NCBI GenBank assembly: GCA_900466005.1
Contig: UEGQ01000010.1
Location: 186,001-250,000, forward strand
Direction of reading: 5' to 3'
Origin: Hyphomicrobiales bacterium
GTDB lineage: Bacteria; Pseudomonadota; Alphaproteobacteria; Rhizobiales; Rhizobiaceae
DNA length: 64,000 nt
The position numbers and the translations under genes were made by a program. Below the pieces are notes generated by a model. That model worked only from the letters and a program-made list of their open reading frames with translations, did not search any database and was not told the DNA's origin. Every line of letters starts with the position of its first letter. The first letter of the stretch is position 1. This document shows, piece by piece, positions 24,599 to 33,893 of the stretch.

Positions 24599-25001
24599 TC
24601 AGCGGCCCGGGACTTTGCGCAGCGTAATAGCGCCGAAGCACTCACCGCCAGCGTGTGATGCGTCAGTAAAATGTTGCTCTCGCGACAGACGGTTATGTAT
24701 TGTCCCGCAAATCACTTATGCGCTTCCCCCAAAGCCCATTAGTCTACCCATTCTTGGGTAACCCAGAAACGATTCTTGGGCAAGCTTTAAAACCTTGAGC
24801 TGCAAGCTTGTCGTTGGATAACTTGGAACCTTGGGTCCTGCGCGCCTCACATGACTGCTCAAGATGGGCGGAAATGTAGGAAATATGCGCAGGCAGATGA
24901 ACTGGAGCGCCTACTCGTGTAAAGTAAGCCTCAGGCGTCTGGCGTGATTCAATTCGACAGCGGCGCGACCTCAACTGCCCACATCGCGCCCTTCCACCCC
25001 C
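24599..25001. other. Gene-free AT-rich flank of the methyltransferase island
   Basis: These 403 bp hold no credible gene. Features seen are the 11-bp palindrome TGGGTAACCCA (24755-24765), the direct repeat ATTCTTGGG (24750 and 24772) and, on the minus strand, AT-rich stretches that could hold the methyltransferase promoter. The composition changes to GC-rich at about 24960, which is the right edge of the island. No tRNA or integrase lies next to it. Confidence 0.5.
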
Positions 25002-25826
25002 TCAATCCCACGTGGGCGCCAGATGCGTCGGGCTGACAATCCTCCCGTCCGGGCGGGCGAGCGCGGAGATCGCGTCCATCTCCTGCGCGTCGAGGTGGAA
25101 GTCGAAGACGGCGAAGTTTTCGGCGATCCGGTTTTCCGTCGCCGTCTTGGTGAGCGCCACCACGCCCTGCTGCTGCACGAGCCAGCGCAGCGCCACCTGC
25201 GCCGCCGTCTTGCCGTGGCGGGCGCCGATGTCCTGCAGGAGAGGCTCCTTCGTCACGCGCCCGTCGGCCATGGCGTAGTAGGCGGTGATCGCCATGCCGT
25301 AGGAGCGGGCGGCGGCGATGACCGCCGTCTGGTCGAGATAGGGGTGGTATTCCACCTGGTTGGTGACGATCGGAGCCTCCGATAGCGCCACCGCCTCGCC
25401 CATCAGCGCGCAATTGTAGTTGCTGACCCCGATATGGCGCACCTTGCCGGCCTTCACCACCGCGTTCAGGCAGCCGATCTGCTCGGCGAGCGGCACCGGG
25501 CTCTTCGGCCAGTGCAGGAGCAGGAGGTCGACATAGTCGGTCCTGAGCTTCTTCAGGCTCTGGTCGACGGAGGGGAGGAAGTCCCTGGCGGCAAACTTGT
25601 CCACCCAGACCTTGGTGGTCAGGAAGATCTCCCCGCGGGGAATGTCGGATGTGGCGATCACGTCGCCCACCTCCGCCTCGTTGCCGTAGATCTGCGCGGT
25701 GTCGACGTGGCGGAAGCCGGTCTTGAGCGCGAGCGGCAGGATGCGGATCACGTCGGGGCCGGGCATCCGGAAGGTGCCGAAGCCGAGGGCCGGAATGGAT
25801 GCGCCGTTGGCGGAAACGATCTGCAT
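25002..25826 (-). CDS. Aldo/keto reductase
   Basis: A 274-residue NADPH-dependent oxidoreductase of the AKR family (2,5-diketo-gluconate reductase-like). The catalytic tetrad is readable: Asp and Tyr in DTAQIYGNE (about residues 43-51), Lys in LTTKVWVD and His in LLLLHWPKS. The C-terminal cofactor-binding segment (VVALTKTATENRIAENF) follows. The start at 25826 has a GGGAGA ribosome site and gives the family's normal length. It stands alone; substrate unknown. Confidence 0.92.
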   Translation of the reverse strand: MQIVSANGASIPALGFGTFRMPGPDVIRILPLALKTGFRHVDTAQIYGNEAEVGDVIATSDIPRGEIFLTTKVWVDKFAARDFLPSVDQSLKKLRTDYVDLLLLHWPKSPVPLAEQIGCLNAVVKAGKVRHIGVSNYNCALMGEAVALSEAPIVTNQVEYHPYLDQTAVIAAARSYGMAITAYYAMADGRVTKEPLLQDIGARHGKTAAQVALRWLVQQQGVVALTKTATENRIAENFAVFDFHLDAQEMDAISALARPDGRIVSPTHLAPTWD

Positions 25827-26039
25827 GGGGTCTCCCTCATCTTGCTGCGGCGGTGTGGAGGCACCCATGTTCGCGGTTTTCGCGCGGGGGATCAAGGCCG
25901 GCTCCGCGGGGCGGCGACCAGGGCGAAAATATGAGCAATTCCGTTTACCCGGCCTTAAGCAGTTCTCGAAACGACCGGATTTATTCATTGAAGATTAAGG
26001 GGCTTTTCCTCCAATGCCATGCGAAATTGGAGTGATACC

Positions 26040-27170
26040 ATGTCTCTTTCGGCCAGATTGTTTTCCGTTCTGTTTCTTTTTCTCGTGTCCGCGGGTGCAG
26101 CGAGCGCCGTCGAGTGGGTCGCCGCCAAGGTGAGCCAGCCGGTGCAGTACACGCTCGACAACAAGAGCTGGACCGCCGTCACGGTGGGCACCGCGATCCC
26201 GAACAAGGCGCTGGTCGTCACCGGCGCGCGGGGGCGTCTCGTCCTCACGCGCAACAAGGAAAGCATCACCTTCCAGCCGAACAGCCTGGCCTCGATCACC
26301 ACGTCCGGCTTCTTCACGCGCAAGACCGAGGTCGCCCAGCAATACGGCGCGATGCTCTTCGACATCGAGACGCGGGGCGTGCCGCACACCTCCGTGCAGA
26401 CGCCGTTCCTGGCGGCGGTCGTCAAGGGCACCAAGTTCGAGGTCAAGGTCGACCGCAAGAAGGCGTCGGTCAGCGTCGAGCGCGGCCTCGTCGAGGTCAC
26501 CGGCTTCGCCCGCGGTGAGCAGACCCATGTCAGCCCCGGGCAGAGCGTCACCGTCGATCCGAAGAACCGCAAGGCCATGCGCGTGCAGGGCATCGGCCCG
26601 AAGCACCCGGTGGTCGCCGTGGCGCCGAAAGCGCCGAAGGTCGACATTCTCGGGCCGAAGACCCCGAATGCGATCGCCGCGGCGGCAGAAAAGACGAACA
26701 AGGCCGACAACACAGGCAACACCGGCAATACCGGCGGCGATGAGGCCGCAACGACTTCCGGCAGCGGCAATTCCGGCAACGGCAAGGCCGGCGGCGGCAA
26801 GGGGAACGGCGGCAATGCGGGCAATGCCGGCAACGGCGGCGGCAATACCGGTGGCAATGCCGGCGGCGGCAACGCGGGCGGTAATGCCGGCGGCAATGGT
26901 GGAAATGGTGGCAATGCCGGTGGCAATGGCAACGCCGGCGGCAACGGTAATGGCAATGCCGGCGGCAACGGCAATGGCAACGCTGGAGGCAACGGTGGTG
27001 GCAATGCCGGCGGCGGCAATGGCGGCAATGGTGGCGGAAACGGCGGCAATGGCGGCGGCCATGGCAATGGCGACCACGGTGACAAGGGCGGCCGCCATGA
27101 CGACCATGGTGGCAAGGGCGGCAATGACGACCGTGGCGGCCACGGCAAGAAGCCTCCGAAACGCGACTGA
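26040..27170 (+). CDS. Exported FecR-domain protein with a Gly/Asn-rich repeat tail
   Basis: A 376-residue protein. A signal peptide (cleavage near ASAVEW, about residue 23) is followed by a FecR domain (GTAIPNKALVVTGARGRLVL ... VKGTKFEVKV, residues about 45-165). From about residue 205 on the chain turns into a low-complexity tail of repeated GGN, GNAGG and GNGGN units (DNA 26720-27080), ending in a His/Asp/Gly-rich stretch. The tail is encoded by near-repeats of GGCAATGCCGGC. The next gene, 5 bp after, carries a CHASE2 sensor, and FecR-CHASE2 pairs are a known arrangement, so this protein probably presents a ligand or wall contact to that sensor. Confidence 0.85.
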   Translation: MSLSARLFSVLFLFLVSAGAASAVEWVAAKVSQPVQYTLDNKSWTAVTVGTAIPNKALVVTGARGRLVLTRNKESITFQPNSLASITTSGFFTRKTEVAQQYGAMLFDIETRGVPHTSVQTPFLAAVVKGTKFEVKVDRKKASVSVERGLVEVTGFARGEQTHVSPGQSVTVDPKNRKAMRVQGIGPKHPVVAVAPKAPKVDILGPKTPNAIAAAAEKTNKADNTGNTGNTGGDEAATTSGSGNSGNGKAGGGKGNGGNAGNAGNGGGNTGGNAGGGNAGGNAGGNGGNGGNAGGNGNAGGNGNGNAGGNGNGNAGGNGGGNAGGGNGGNGGGNGGNGGGHGNGDHGDKGGRHDDHGGKGGNDDRGGHGKKPPKRD

Positions 27171-27175
27171 CGATC

Positions 27176-29965
27176 ATGGACGCAGTGCGTAAGCTGATAC
27201 GGAGAATGGGACGGGCGGGCACCTATAGTGTGCTCACCGCGCTCCTTCTCCTCGTCATGCCGCTGGCGCTGCCCCCGCTCGGCGTCCTGAACGGCGTCGA
27301 TCTCTTCCTCACCGAATGGCGCGCCGCGGCGGCGCCGCGGGCGGCGGGCGGCAAGTTCGTCTTCGTCGCCATCGACAAGGGCAGCCTGGATGCAATCGGC
27401 GTCTGGCCCTGGCCGCGCGACGTCCATGCGGCGGTCATCGACCGGCTGGTCGCGGCCGGCGCCGCCGACATCTTCCTCGACATCGATTTCAGCGCCCGCT
27501 CCACTGCCGCGTCCGACGACCGGCTGGCGAAGGCGCTCGCCGATGCCGGCGGCGGCGTCGTGCTTCCGGCCTTCGTGCAATACCGCTCCGCCGCCGGCGA
27601 TACGCCGGAGACGGTGGTCTCGCGGCCGCTTCCCGAATTCGAGGCGAACGCCTGGCTTGCCGCCGCCAACGTCGCCGCCGATCCCGACGGCGTCGTGCGC
27701 GGCCTGCCCCACGGTGTGATGCTCGACGGGCAAGTGGTGCAGTCGGTCGCCGCCCTGCTTGCCGGGGAGCCGGAGCCGAGCGCGGCAAGCTTCGACATCG
27801 ATTTCTCGATCTCGCCGGCGAGCGTCCCGGTCTTTTCCGTTTCCGATCTGCTTTCCGGCCGGGTGCCGGCGGAGGCACTTGCCGGCCGCTCCGTCGTGGT
27901 CGGCGCCTATGCGGCGGAGCTGAAGGACGTCTTCGCCGTTCCCGTCTACGGCCTGCTCGGCGGCCCCATGCTGCATATCCTCGGTGCCGAGACGCTCTCG
28001 CAGGATCGCGTGCCGGTCCCGCTCGATCCGATGCCCTGTGCGCTCGCCATCGCGGGCCTCCTCGTTCTGTCGATCCGCTCCGGGCGGCCGCTGTCCGGCT
28101 GGCTGCTGCTGCCGCTTCTCGGGCTGACGGCGGCCGCGGTCGAAGGTGCGGCCTTCTTCCTGCAGGCGCGCCACTCGCTCGTCCTGCCGACCGCGGGCAT
28201 CCAGCTCGTGCTGGCGACCGGCCTGCTGCTCTACCTGATCGAGCACGTCGACATCGGCAACTGGCTTGCCGCACTCGCGCAGGTCGAGAGCCGCAATTCG
28301 CAGACGCTCCTGCGCCGGGTGATCGACGACAGCGTCGACGGTGTCGTCGTCCTCGACCATGAGGGCCGTTTCGTCGAGGTCAGCCGTTCCGCCGAGACGA
28401 TCTTCGGCGCCGGGCTCTACCGCATGCTTCTCGCCGACTTCACGGCGAACGCACCGCTGCCGATGCAGGCCGCGCTCGAAAGGGCGCGGCGGGAAAAGGG
28501 CGAGGCGGGCTCCGCGCCCGTCGGCTTCGAACTGGAACTGCGGGAGGCCGGCGCCAGCCGCTATCTCGAGGGCCATGTCGCCGTGTCGCTCCTCGAAACG
28601 GCGGAAGAGGCGGGCGAACCGGCCGAGCGTCCCTTCGTCGCCTGCGTCACCGTCCGCGACGTGACCGCCAGGCGCGCCTACGCGGAAAAGCTGAAGGCGC
28701 TCTCGCAGTATGACGAGCTGACCGGTGCGCTCCGCCGCGACGAACTCGTCCGCCGCATGGATGCCGCCGCTTGCGACGACTGGGCGGTGTTTGCAATCAA
28801 CCTCCATCGCTTCGCCGCGATCAACATGGTGCTCGGCCGCTCGACCGGAGACGACCTCCTGAAGGCAGCGGTGGCGCGGCTCAAGGAGAACGCGCCGCGC
28901 GGCGCGCTGATCGCCCGAAGCGAAGGCGACGGCTTCTCGGTGGCCGTTCCTGCCGCAGCCCTTGCCATGCCGCCGGCCGAATTCGCCGAGCACCTGATCG
29001 GCCTTCTGTCGCGCGCCTTCACCCTCGGTCCTTCACTGGCGGAGATCGGCGCCCGCATCGGCATCTGCACCTCGGGCGAGGGCCGCGATCCGGCAGGCCT
29101 CGTCGCCGGGGCGGAAGCGGCGCTCGACCACGCCCGCAAGAGCGCCGGCTCCGGCTACAGCCTCCACGATTCCGACGAGGCACGCCGCCAGATCCGCGCC
29201 CGCGCGCTGGAGGCGGAAATGAAGGGGGCGCTCGCCACCGGCCAGTTCTTCCTCCTCTACCAGCCGCAGGTGGCCCTCGCGGACGGCCGTCTCACCGGCG
29301 CCGAGGCGCTGGTGCGCTGGCGCCATCCGGAACGCGGCGTCGTCCCGCCCTTCGAGTTTATCGAGATCGCCGAGGCGAGCGGCTTCATCTGCGAACTCGG
29401 CGCCTTTGTGGTCGAGGAGGCCTGCCGGCAGGCGACCACCTGGCCGGAGCACCTGAGCGTCTCGGTCAACGTCTCGCCGCTGCAGTTCACCCGCATGGAC
29501 ATGGTGGCGGTCGTCAGGAAGGCGCTCGCCGAAAGCGGCCTTTCGCCCGAACGGCTGCACCTCGAAATCACCGAGTCGGCCTTCCTCGATGTTTCCGACG
29601 ATATCCTCGGCCAGCTTGCCGCGCTGCGCGCCCTCGGCGTGAAGATCGCGCTCGACGATTTCGGCACCGGCTACTCCTCGCTCGGCTATCTCGCCCGCTT
29701 CCCGCTCGATTTCATCAAGATCGACCAGTCCTTCGTCCGCAAGATCGCGACCGACACGGCGAGCCTGACGATCGTCGGCGCCGTCAAGTCGCTCGCCGCC
29801 GGTTTCGGCGCGCGCGTGGTCTGCGAAGGCATCGAGGGCGAGGCGGAATGGCACATCCTCGCCGCCATGGGCTGCGAGGAAGGGCAGGGCTATTATTTCG
29901 GCAAGCCGCAGCCGGGCGAAGACATCCTCCGCGCGGCCTCCGCCCCGGAACGCAAGCGGGCGTGA
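27176..29965 (+). CDS. CHASE2-PAS-GGDEF-EAL signalling protein (probable c-di-GMP phosphodiesterase)
   Basis: A 929-residue membrane sensor. Order: N-terminal helix, periplasmic CHASE2 (about 35-290, FVFVAIDKGSLDAIGVWPWPR), three membrane helices (about 283-355), PAS (about 375-500), GGDEF (about 515-660) and EAL (about 675-920). The GGDEF active site is degenerate: where GG(D/E)EF should stand it reads SEGDGF, so diguanylate cyclase activity is unlikely. The EAL domain keeps EALVRWRHP, DDFGTGYSSLGYL and FIKIDQSF, so it should hydrolyse c-di-GMP. It is co-transcribed with the FecR protein, which likely feeds it an external signal. Confidence 0.88.
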   Translation: MDAVRKLIRRMGRAGTYSVLTALLLLVMPLALPPLGVLNGVDLFLTEWRAAAAPRAAGGKFVFVAIDKGSLDAIGVWPWPRDVHAAVIDRLVAAGAADIFLDIDFSARSTAASDDRLAKALADAGGGVVLPAFVQYRSAAGDTPETVVSRPLPEFEANAWLAAANVAADPDGVVRGLPHGVMLDGQVVQSVAALLAGEPEPSAASFDIDFSISPASVPVFSVSDLLSGRVPAEALAGRSVVVGAYAAELKDVFAVPVYGLLGGPMLHILGAETLSQDRVPVPLDPMPCALAIAGLLVLSIRSGRPLSGWLLLPLLGLTAAAVEGAAFFLQARHSLVLPTAGIQLVLATGLLLYLIEHVDIGNWLAALAQVESRNSQTLLRRVIDDSVDGVVVLDHEGRFVEVSRSAETIFGAGLYRMLLADFTANAPLPMQAALERARREKGEAGSAPVGFELELREAGASRYLEGHVAVSLLETAEEAGEPAERPFVACVTVRDVTARRAYAEKLKALSQYDELTGALRRDELVRRMDAAACDDWAVFAINLHRFAAINMVLGRSTGDDLLKAAVARLKENAPRGALIARSEGDGFSVAVPAAALAMPPAEFAEHLIGLLSRAFTLGPSLAEIGARIGICTSGEGRDPAGLVAGAEAALDHARKSAGSGYSLHDSDEARRQIRARALEAEMKGALATGQFFLLYQPQVALADGRLTGAEALVRWRHPERGVVPPFEFIEIAEASGFICELGAFVVEEACRQATTWPEHLSVSVNVSPLQFTRMDMVAVVRKALAESGLSPERLHLEITESAFLDVSDDILGQLAALRALGVKIALDDFGTGYSSLGYLARFPLDFIKIDQSFVRKIATDTASLTIVGAVKSLAAGFGARVVCEGIEGEAEWHILAAMGCEEGQGYYFGKPQPGEDILRAASAPERKRA

Positions 29966-30009
29966 GCGTTTCCGCGCTCTCTGACAAGGCTCGTCTTGTC
30001 CGGTGCGGC

Positions 30010-30150
30010 GCCGGCCCGGATTGCCCTCGTCTCCCCCGCGGGGAGAAGTGCCGAGCGGATGCGAGGCGATGAGGGGGCAGATCCATCGTCTTTCGACCCC
30101 CCTCATCCGGCGCTACGCGCCACCTTCTCCCCGATGGGGAGAAGAGGAAC
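30010..30150. repeat. Palindromic extragenic repeats
   Basis: Two inverted units, CCGCGGGGAGAAG ... GGATGCGAGG ... GATGAGGGGG and CCCCCCTCATCCGG ... CACCTTCTCCCC ... GGGGAGAAG, face each other across this gap. They belong to the same family as the elements near 37.4, 38.2 and 63.8 kb. Confidence 0.7.
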
Positions 30151-30165
30151 GGACACCGAATCCCC

Positions 30166-30936
30166 TCACGCCTTTACGGCAACAATGAAGAGCCGGGGAA
30201 AGCGCAACAACCGCCGGCCGTCGGCCATCGGCGGATAGGCCTGCTCGATGCGGGCGGTGTAGTCCGCGAGGAAGGCGTCGCGATGCGCCGCGCCGGCGGC
30301 ATCGAGATAGGGGCGAAGCCCCGTTCCCTTCACCCATTCGACGATCGCCTGCGCACTTTCCATCGGGTGATAGTAGTCGGTGCACCACATGTCGATGCGG
30401 CGGGCATGGCGCGACAGCCGGTCGTAATAGGCGGCGGGCGGGGGAAGGGGCGTGCGGCGGATGCGCCCCTCGGCGAAGAGCGCGCGCCAGGGACCGGCGG
30501 CCCCCGTCGCCTCCATCGCGCGGTGCGAGGGCTCGTCGAGATTGTCGGGCATCTGCACGGCGAGCACGCCGCCCGGCGTAAGGTGCGCCATCAGCCGCTC
30601 CATCAGCGCCAGATGGCCCGGCAGCCACTGCAGCACGGCATTGGCGAAGAAGAGATCGACGTCGCGCGGCGGTTCCCAGGTCGAGAGATCGGCGGCGGCG
30701 AAGGGCGTTTCCGGCAGGCGCGCGCGGGCCTTCGTGAGCATGTCGGCGTCGCTGTCGAGCCCGGTGACGGCGTCTTTCCCGAAGCGCCCGACGATGAGCT
30801 CGGTCGAATTCCCCGGCCCGCAGCCGAGGTCGTAGGCGCGTTTCGCCTGCGCAAGCGGCACGTGCGCCAGCAGGTCGCGTGCGGGCCGTGTCCGCTCGTC
30901 CTCGAATTTCAGGTATTGTTCCGCCGACCACGCCAT
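30166..30936 (-). CDS. tam: Trans-aconitate 2-methyltransferase-like enzyme
   Basis: A 256-residue class I SAM methyltransferase closely fitting Tam, which methylates trans-aconitate. Evidence: start [18 protein letters not shown], AdoMet-binding [15 protein letters not shown] (motif I, about residues 34-48), [14 protein letters not shown] (motif II), [13 protein letters not shown] and [18 protein letters not shown], then WCTDYYHPM. The gene starts 2 bp after the stop of the haloacid dehalogenase gene, so they form one operon. Specificity is by pattern only. Confidence 0.85.
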   Translation of the reverse strand: MAWSAEQYLKFEDERTRPARDLLAHVPLAQAKRAYDLGCGPGNSTELIVGRFGKDAVTGLDSDADMLTKARARLPETPFAAADLSTWEPPRDVDLFFANAVLQWLPGHLALMERLMAHLTPGGVLAVQMPDNLDEPSHRAMEATGAAGPWRALFAEGRIRRTPLPPPAAYYDRLSRHARRIDMWCTDYYHPMESAQAIVEWVKGTGLRPYLDAAGAAHRDAFLADYTARIEQAYPPMADGRRLLRFPRLFIVAVKA

Positions 30937-30938
30937 CG

Positions 30939-31589
30939 TCAGAGGCTTTCGAGCGAGGGCAGGATGAGGTCGGGCGGAAAATCGCGGTACTCGTCGGGCA
31001 TCCGGCTGCGGTTCAGCCAGACGGTGCGGAAGCCGAACTTCTTGGCGCCGGCGGCATCCCAGCGGTTCGACGACTGGAAGGAGACCGCGTCGGGATAGAG
31101 CCGGTAGGTGGTGGTGACGATCTCGTAGACGGCGGGCGCGGTCTTGTAGAGCCCGAGTGCATCGACGGAAAAGACGTCGTCGATCACCGTCTCGAGCGCG
31201 GCGTTCTTCACCGCCGCGGCGAGCATCAGCGGCGAACCGTTGGAGAGGATTGCCACCTTCGCTCCGCGCGCCTTGATGTCCTTCAGCACCGCCGGCACTT
31301 CCGGATAGCAGTCGAGCGTCCAGTAGGCGGCGAGCAGGTCGGCCCTGAGTCTCCGGTCGACGCCGGGAAAGCGCTCGAAAGTGTAGTCGAGTGCCTCTTC
31401 CGTCAGGCTCCAGAAATCGCGGTAGGCGCCCATCAGCGTGCGCACCCAGGAATATTCGAGCTGCTTCGCCCGCCACATTTCTGAGAAGACCAGGTAGTCC
31501 GGCCCGGCCCGCTCGGCATGGCGGCGCACCGCGGCATGCACGTCGAACAGGGTGCCGTAGGCATCGAAGACATAGGCCGCCGTGGACAT
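30939..31589 (-). CDS. Type II (S)-2-haloacid dehalogenase
   Basis: A 216-residue HAD-superfamily enzyme. Catalytic residues of type II haloacid dehalogenases are visible: nucleophile Asp in [11 protein letters not shown] (about residue 8), Ser-Asn in ILSNGSP, Lys in LGLYKTAP and the [14 protein letters not shown] segment. It hydrolyses short 2-haloalkanoates in characterised members; the natural substrate here is unknown. The start at 31589 has a GGAGG ribosome site. It is followed by the Tam-like gene. Confidence 0.88.
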   Translation of the reverse strand: MSTAAYVFDAYGTLFDVHAAVRRHAERAGPDYLVFSEMWRAKQLEYSWVRTLMGAYRDFWSLTEEALDYTFERFPGVDRRLRADLLAAYWTLDCYPEVPAVLKDIKARGAKVAILSNGSPLMLAAAVKNAALETVIDDVFSVDALGLYKTAPAVYEIVTTTYRLYPDAVSFQSSNRWDAAGAKKFGFRTVWLNRSRMPDEYRDFPPDLILPSLESL

Positions 31590-31669
31590 GGGTCCTCCTC
31601 TCACTTCTCTTGAATTCATAGGCCCGGGTTTGCGCGCGGGCAAGGCGCACTGGTCACGTTCCTCTGCGC

Positions 31670-32293
31670 TCAATTGCTGCGAAAGAAGTCGAAGACGACG
31701 AAGACGCCCGTCAGCGCCAGCGAGGTTCCGGCAACAAGCACCAGACCCGCTCTGATTTGCGGCGTCAGCAGGCGCCCGCCATAAGACGAGCCAACGGCAT
31801 AGAAGGTGTCGGTCATGAGCCCGATCGTCAGATAGGTGAGCCCGAGAAGCGCAAACTGTCCGCTGTAGGGGGCGTTCGGGGAAATGAACTGGGGCAGAAG
31901 CGTTGCGAAGAACAGGATACCTTTGGGGTTCAGGATCGTCGTCACGAATCCCTGGTGCAGGCTCTTCTTCAGCGCCGGTGTCGGCTCGCCGTATCCCGCA
32001 AGCGCGGTCCGGCAACTGGTGACTGTCTTGAGCCCGAGATAGATCAGATAGCTGCCTCCCACAATTTTGACGACATCGAACAGGCCCTCGGAGATCGTCA
32101 CCAGAGCCGTCGTCATCGCGAAGGCGGCGACGATCAGCAACAGATCGCCGAAGAAAAGGCCGGGAAGGATGGCCAGCGTTGATCTTGCGCCGTTTCGCAG
32201 TCCGTTCGAAATCAGCAGAGATACCACCGGTCCGGGACTGGCGGTCTGAGCGGCGGCGAGGAGAGCGAAGGAAAGCCAGACGGAGAGTGTCAT
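31670..32293 (-). CDS. LysE-family amino-acid exporter
   Basis: A 207-residue inner-membrane exporter of the LysE/RhtB family with six hydrophobic helices. Marks are ASPGPVVSLLISNGLRNGAR (helix 1-loop), LIVAAFAMTTAL, FDVVKIVGGSYLIYLGLK and TTILNPKGILFFATLLPQF. It probably exports an amino acid or small metabolite. It is transcribed alone and lies between the haloacid dehalogenase and the ROK repressor, with no visible link to the xylose genes. Bases 32294-32419 show nothing clear. Confidence 0.88.
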   Translation of the reverse strand: MTLSVWLSFALLAAAQTASPGPVVSLLISNGLRNGARSTLAILPGLFFGDLLLIVAAFAMTTALVTISEGLFDVVKIVGGSYLIYLGLKTVTSCRTALAGYGEPTPALKKSLHQGFVTTILNPKGILFFATLLPQFISPNAPYSGQFALLGLTYLTIGLMTDTFYAVGSSYGGRLLTPQIRAGLVLVAGTSLALTGVFVVFDFFRSN

Positions 32294-32419
32294 GCGGGGT
32301 CAAAACCAAACAGCGAAAATCTGCCCGCCACCGGCAAACGGGGTCATGGCACATCGATTGCAGGGCACGACGATTGCAGATTGCAGACTCAACATCAAGG
32401 TTGCGTCCTGCGTGCCGTC

Positions 32420-33649
32420 TCAGCGCGCCTGCGCCTCGTCGACCCTCAGTCCCGCCACGTCGTGGTCGATCTCGGCGAGCGCCCGTTCGACATGGCCCTC
32501 GAAGACGAGGGTCGCCTCGTCGGCGACGACGGTGATCTTCGGCGTGCCGTAGATGCGCGCATGCAGCGATTGCTGCAGCCCTTCCTCAAGCCCGCGTGAC
32601 AGGAGATCCATGTAGCGTGTGCCGTGGCCGGCGATCGCCACCGGCATGTCGCCGAAGAGGCTCAGCATGCGCGAAAGCCCCTGGCCAATCGCGAGCCCCG
32701 CCTGGCGGAAGGCGTATTCCGACATGCGGTGGCCCTGGCGTGCCCGAAGCGCGATCTTGTCCATCTCGGCGAGCGGCACGAATTTCGCCGGTATGGTGTC
32801 GGGTGGCACTTCGAAGGCGGTCCTGAGGATGCCGTAGAAGCCGGCCGAGGCCTCGATGCAGCCGCGCGAGCCGCAGCGGCAGAGCTTGCCGTCGGCCGCG
32901 TTCAGCATGTGCCCGAAATTCGGCGCGCTCACCTCGATTTCGCCGGTCGTACCCCGCCGGGCGATGCCGAGCCCGATCGAGTGGCCGAGCGAAAGTGCGG
33001 CGAGCGAGCGGAAGGCGTCGCCGTCGTCGCGGTCGGCGCGCCGTGCGAGCGCCTGCGCGACCAGCAGCGTCTCGTTGTTGAGCCTGACCCGCGTCGCGGG
33101 CGGGAGGGACAGGTCCGCGGCGAAATCGATCTCCTCGTAGCCGAAGACCGGCGACCAGAGGAGCCGCGATCCGTCCGGGTCGACGAGACCCTTGCTGCTG
33201 ATCGAGATCGCCGCGATCCGCTCGGGATCGAGGCCGGAGCGGCGCATCAGCCGCAGCAGCGCCTCGCGGAAGGCGGCGACGAACTGGGCGGACGACGAGC
33301 CGGCCTCGTCGCGCGGCTCGTCGAAGCGGTCGATCAGCGTGCCGGTGTAGTCGGCGAGCGAGTACTGCAGCGTGTCGGAGGAGATGCGCACGGCAATCAG
33401 GTAGCGGTGGTCGCGCCTTCGGGCGAAGAGAACCCGCGGCCGGCCGCGTCCGCCGGAGACGGAATGCTCGTGCCGTTCGAGCGCGCCGGTCCGCTCGAGA
33501 TCGGCGGTGATCGCCGAGACGGTTGCGGAAGCAAGCCCGGTCGCGGCGGCGATGTCGGTATGGGCGAGCGGCCCCTGCCGCCGGAGCGATGACAGGACGA
33601 GCACGCTGTTTTGCTGACGCACCATTTCGGTGCTGGATTTCGTCAGCAT
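32420..33649 (-). CDS. ROK-family transcriptional repressor of the xylose locus
   Basis: A 409-residue ROK repressor (NagC/XylR type). An N-terminal winged helix (LAHTDIAAATGLASATVSAIT, about residues 29-49) is followed by the sugar-binding ROK fold with the zinc motif LCRCGSRGCIEASAG (about 257-271). It is divergent from xylF and separated from it by a perfect 21-bp palindrome, so it very likely represses xylFHG and itself, with D-xylose or a derivative as inducer. The start at 33649 is the first that keeps the HTH at the normal place. Confidence 0.88.
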   Translation of the reverse strand: MLTKSSTEMVRQQNSVLVLSSLRRQGPLAHTDIAAATGLASATVSAITADLERTGALERHEHSVSGGRGRPRVLFARRRDHRYLIAVRISSDTLQYSLADYTGTLIDRFDEPRDEAGSSSAQFVAAFREALLRLMRRSGLDPERIAAISISSKGLVDPDGSRLLWSPVFGYEEIDFAADLSLPPATRVRLNNETLLVAQALARRADRDDGDAFRSLAALSLGHSIGLGIARRGTTGEIEVSAPNFGHMLNAADGKLCRCGSRGCIEASAGFYGILRTAFEVPPDTIPAKFVPLAEMDKIALRARQGHRMSEYAFRQAGLAIGQGLSRMLSLFGDMPVAIAGHGTRYMDLLSRGLEEGLQQSLHARIYGTPKITVVADEATLVFEGHVERALAEIDHDVAGLRVDEAQAR

Positions 33650-33748
33650 GGAGGCTTTCCGGTCATGTCGGTCGTCTGCAGCACATGCTCCTCCCAAAGC
33701 ATCCGGCCGGCTCCTTGGCAAGCCCTTGCCTTGTCCGGACGGAGCCTG

Positions 33749-33798
33749 TTGACAGCTGGAGAATCTTCTGCCAGTTATTTTCTCGACTGTCGAGAAAA
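33749..33798 (+). promoter_or_regulatory. Operator and promoter region of the xyl operon
   Basis: TTTTCTCGAC-T-GTCGAGAAAA (33778-33798) is a perfect 21-bp palindrome with a one-base centre. TTGACA (33749-33754) and a weak -10 lie just before it, so a repressor bound here would overlap the start of transcription. The regulator is inferred to be the adjacent ROK protein. Confidence 0.75.
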
Positions 33799-33893
33799 AC
33801 CGGTGAGACGGCAAAACGAGACAGTGATTTCCGCCGGGCTGAGAGGGGGGGAGGGAGTTCCACCGTCGGCCTGCATCCAACAGGGAGGCTTAC

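Noticed and set aside
24599..25001. Search for a tRNA or attachment site at the methyltransferase island edge
   Set aside because: No cloverleaf, no CCA-type end and no direct repeat of the two edges was found.
26720..27080. Short regular DNA repeats that at first look like a CRISPR or satellite array
   Set aside because: They keep an open reading frame coding for Gly/Asn units inside the FecR protein, and there are no unique spacers.
25985..28993. A 1002-codon open frame on the minus strand opposite the FecR and CHASE2 genes
   Set aside because: It is rich in Pro/Arg/His low-complexity sequence and lies exactly opposite two well-supported genes; it is a by-product of high GC and of the Gly/Asn repeats.
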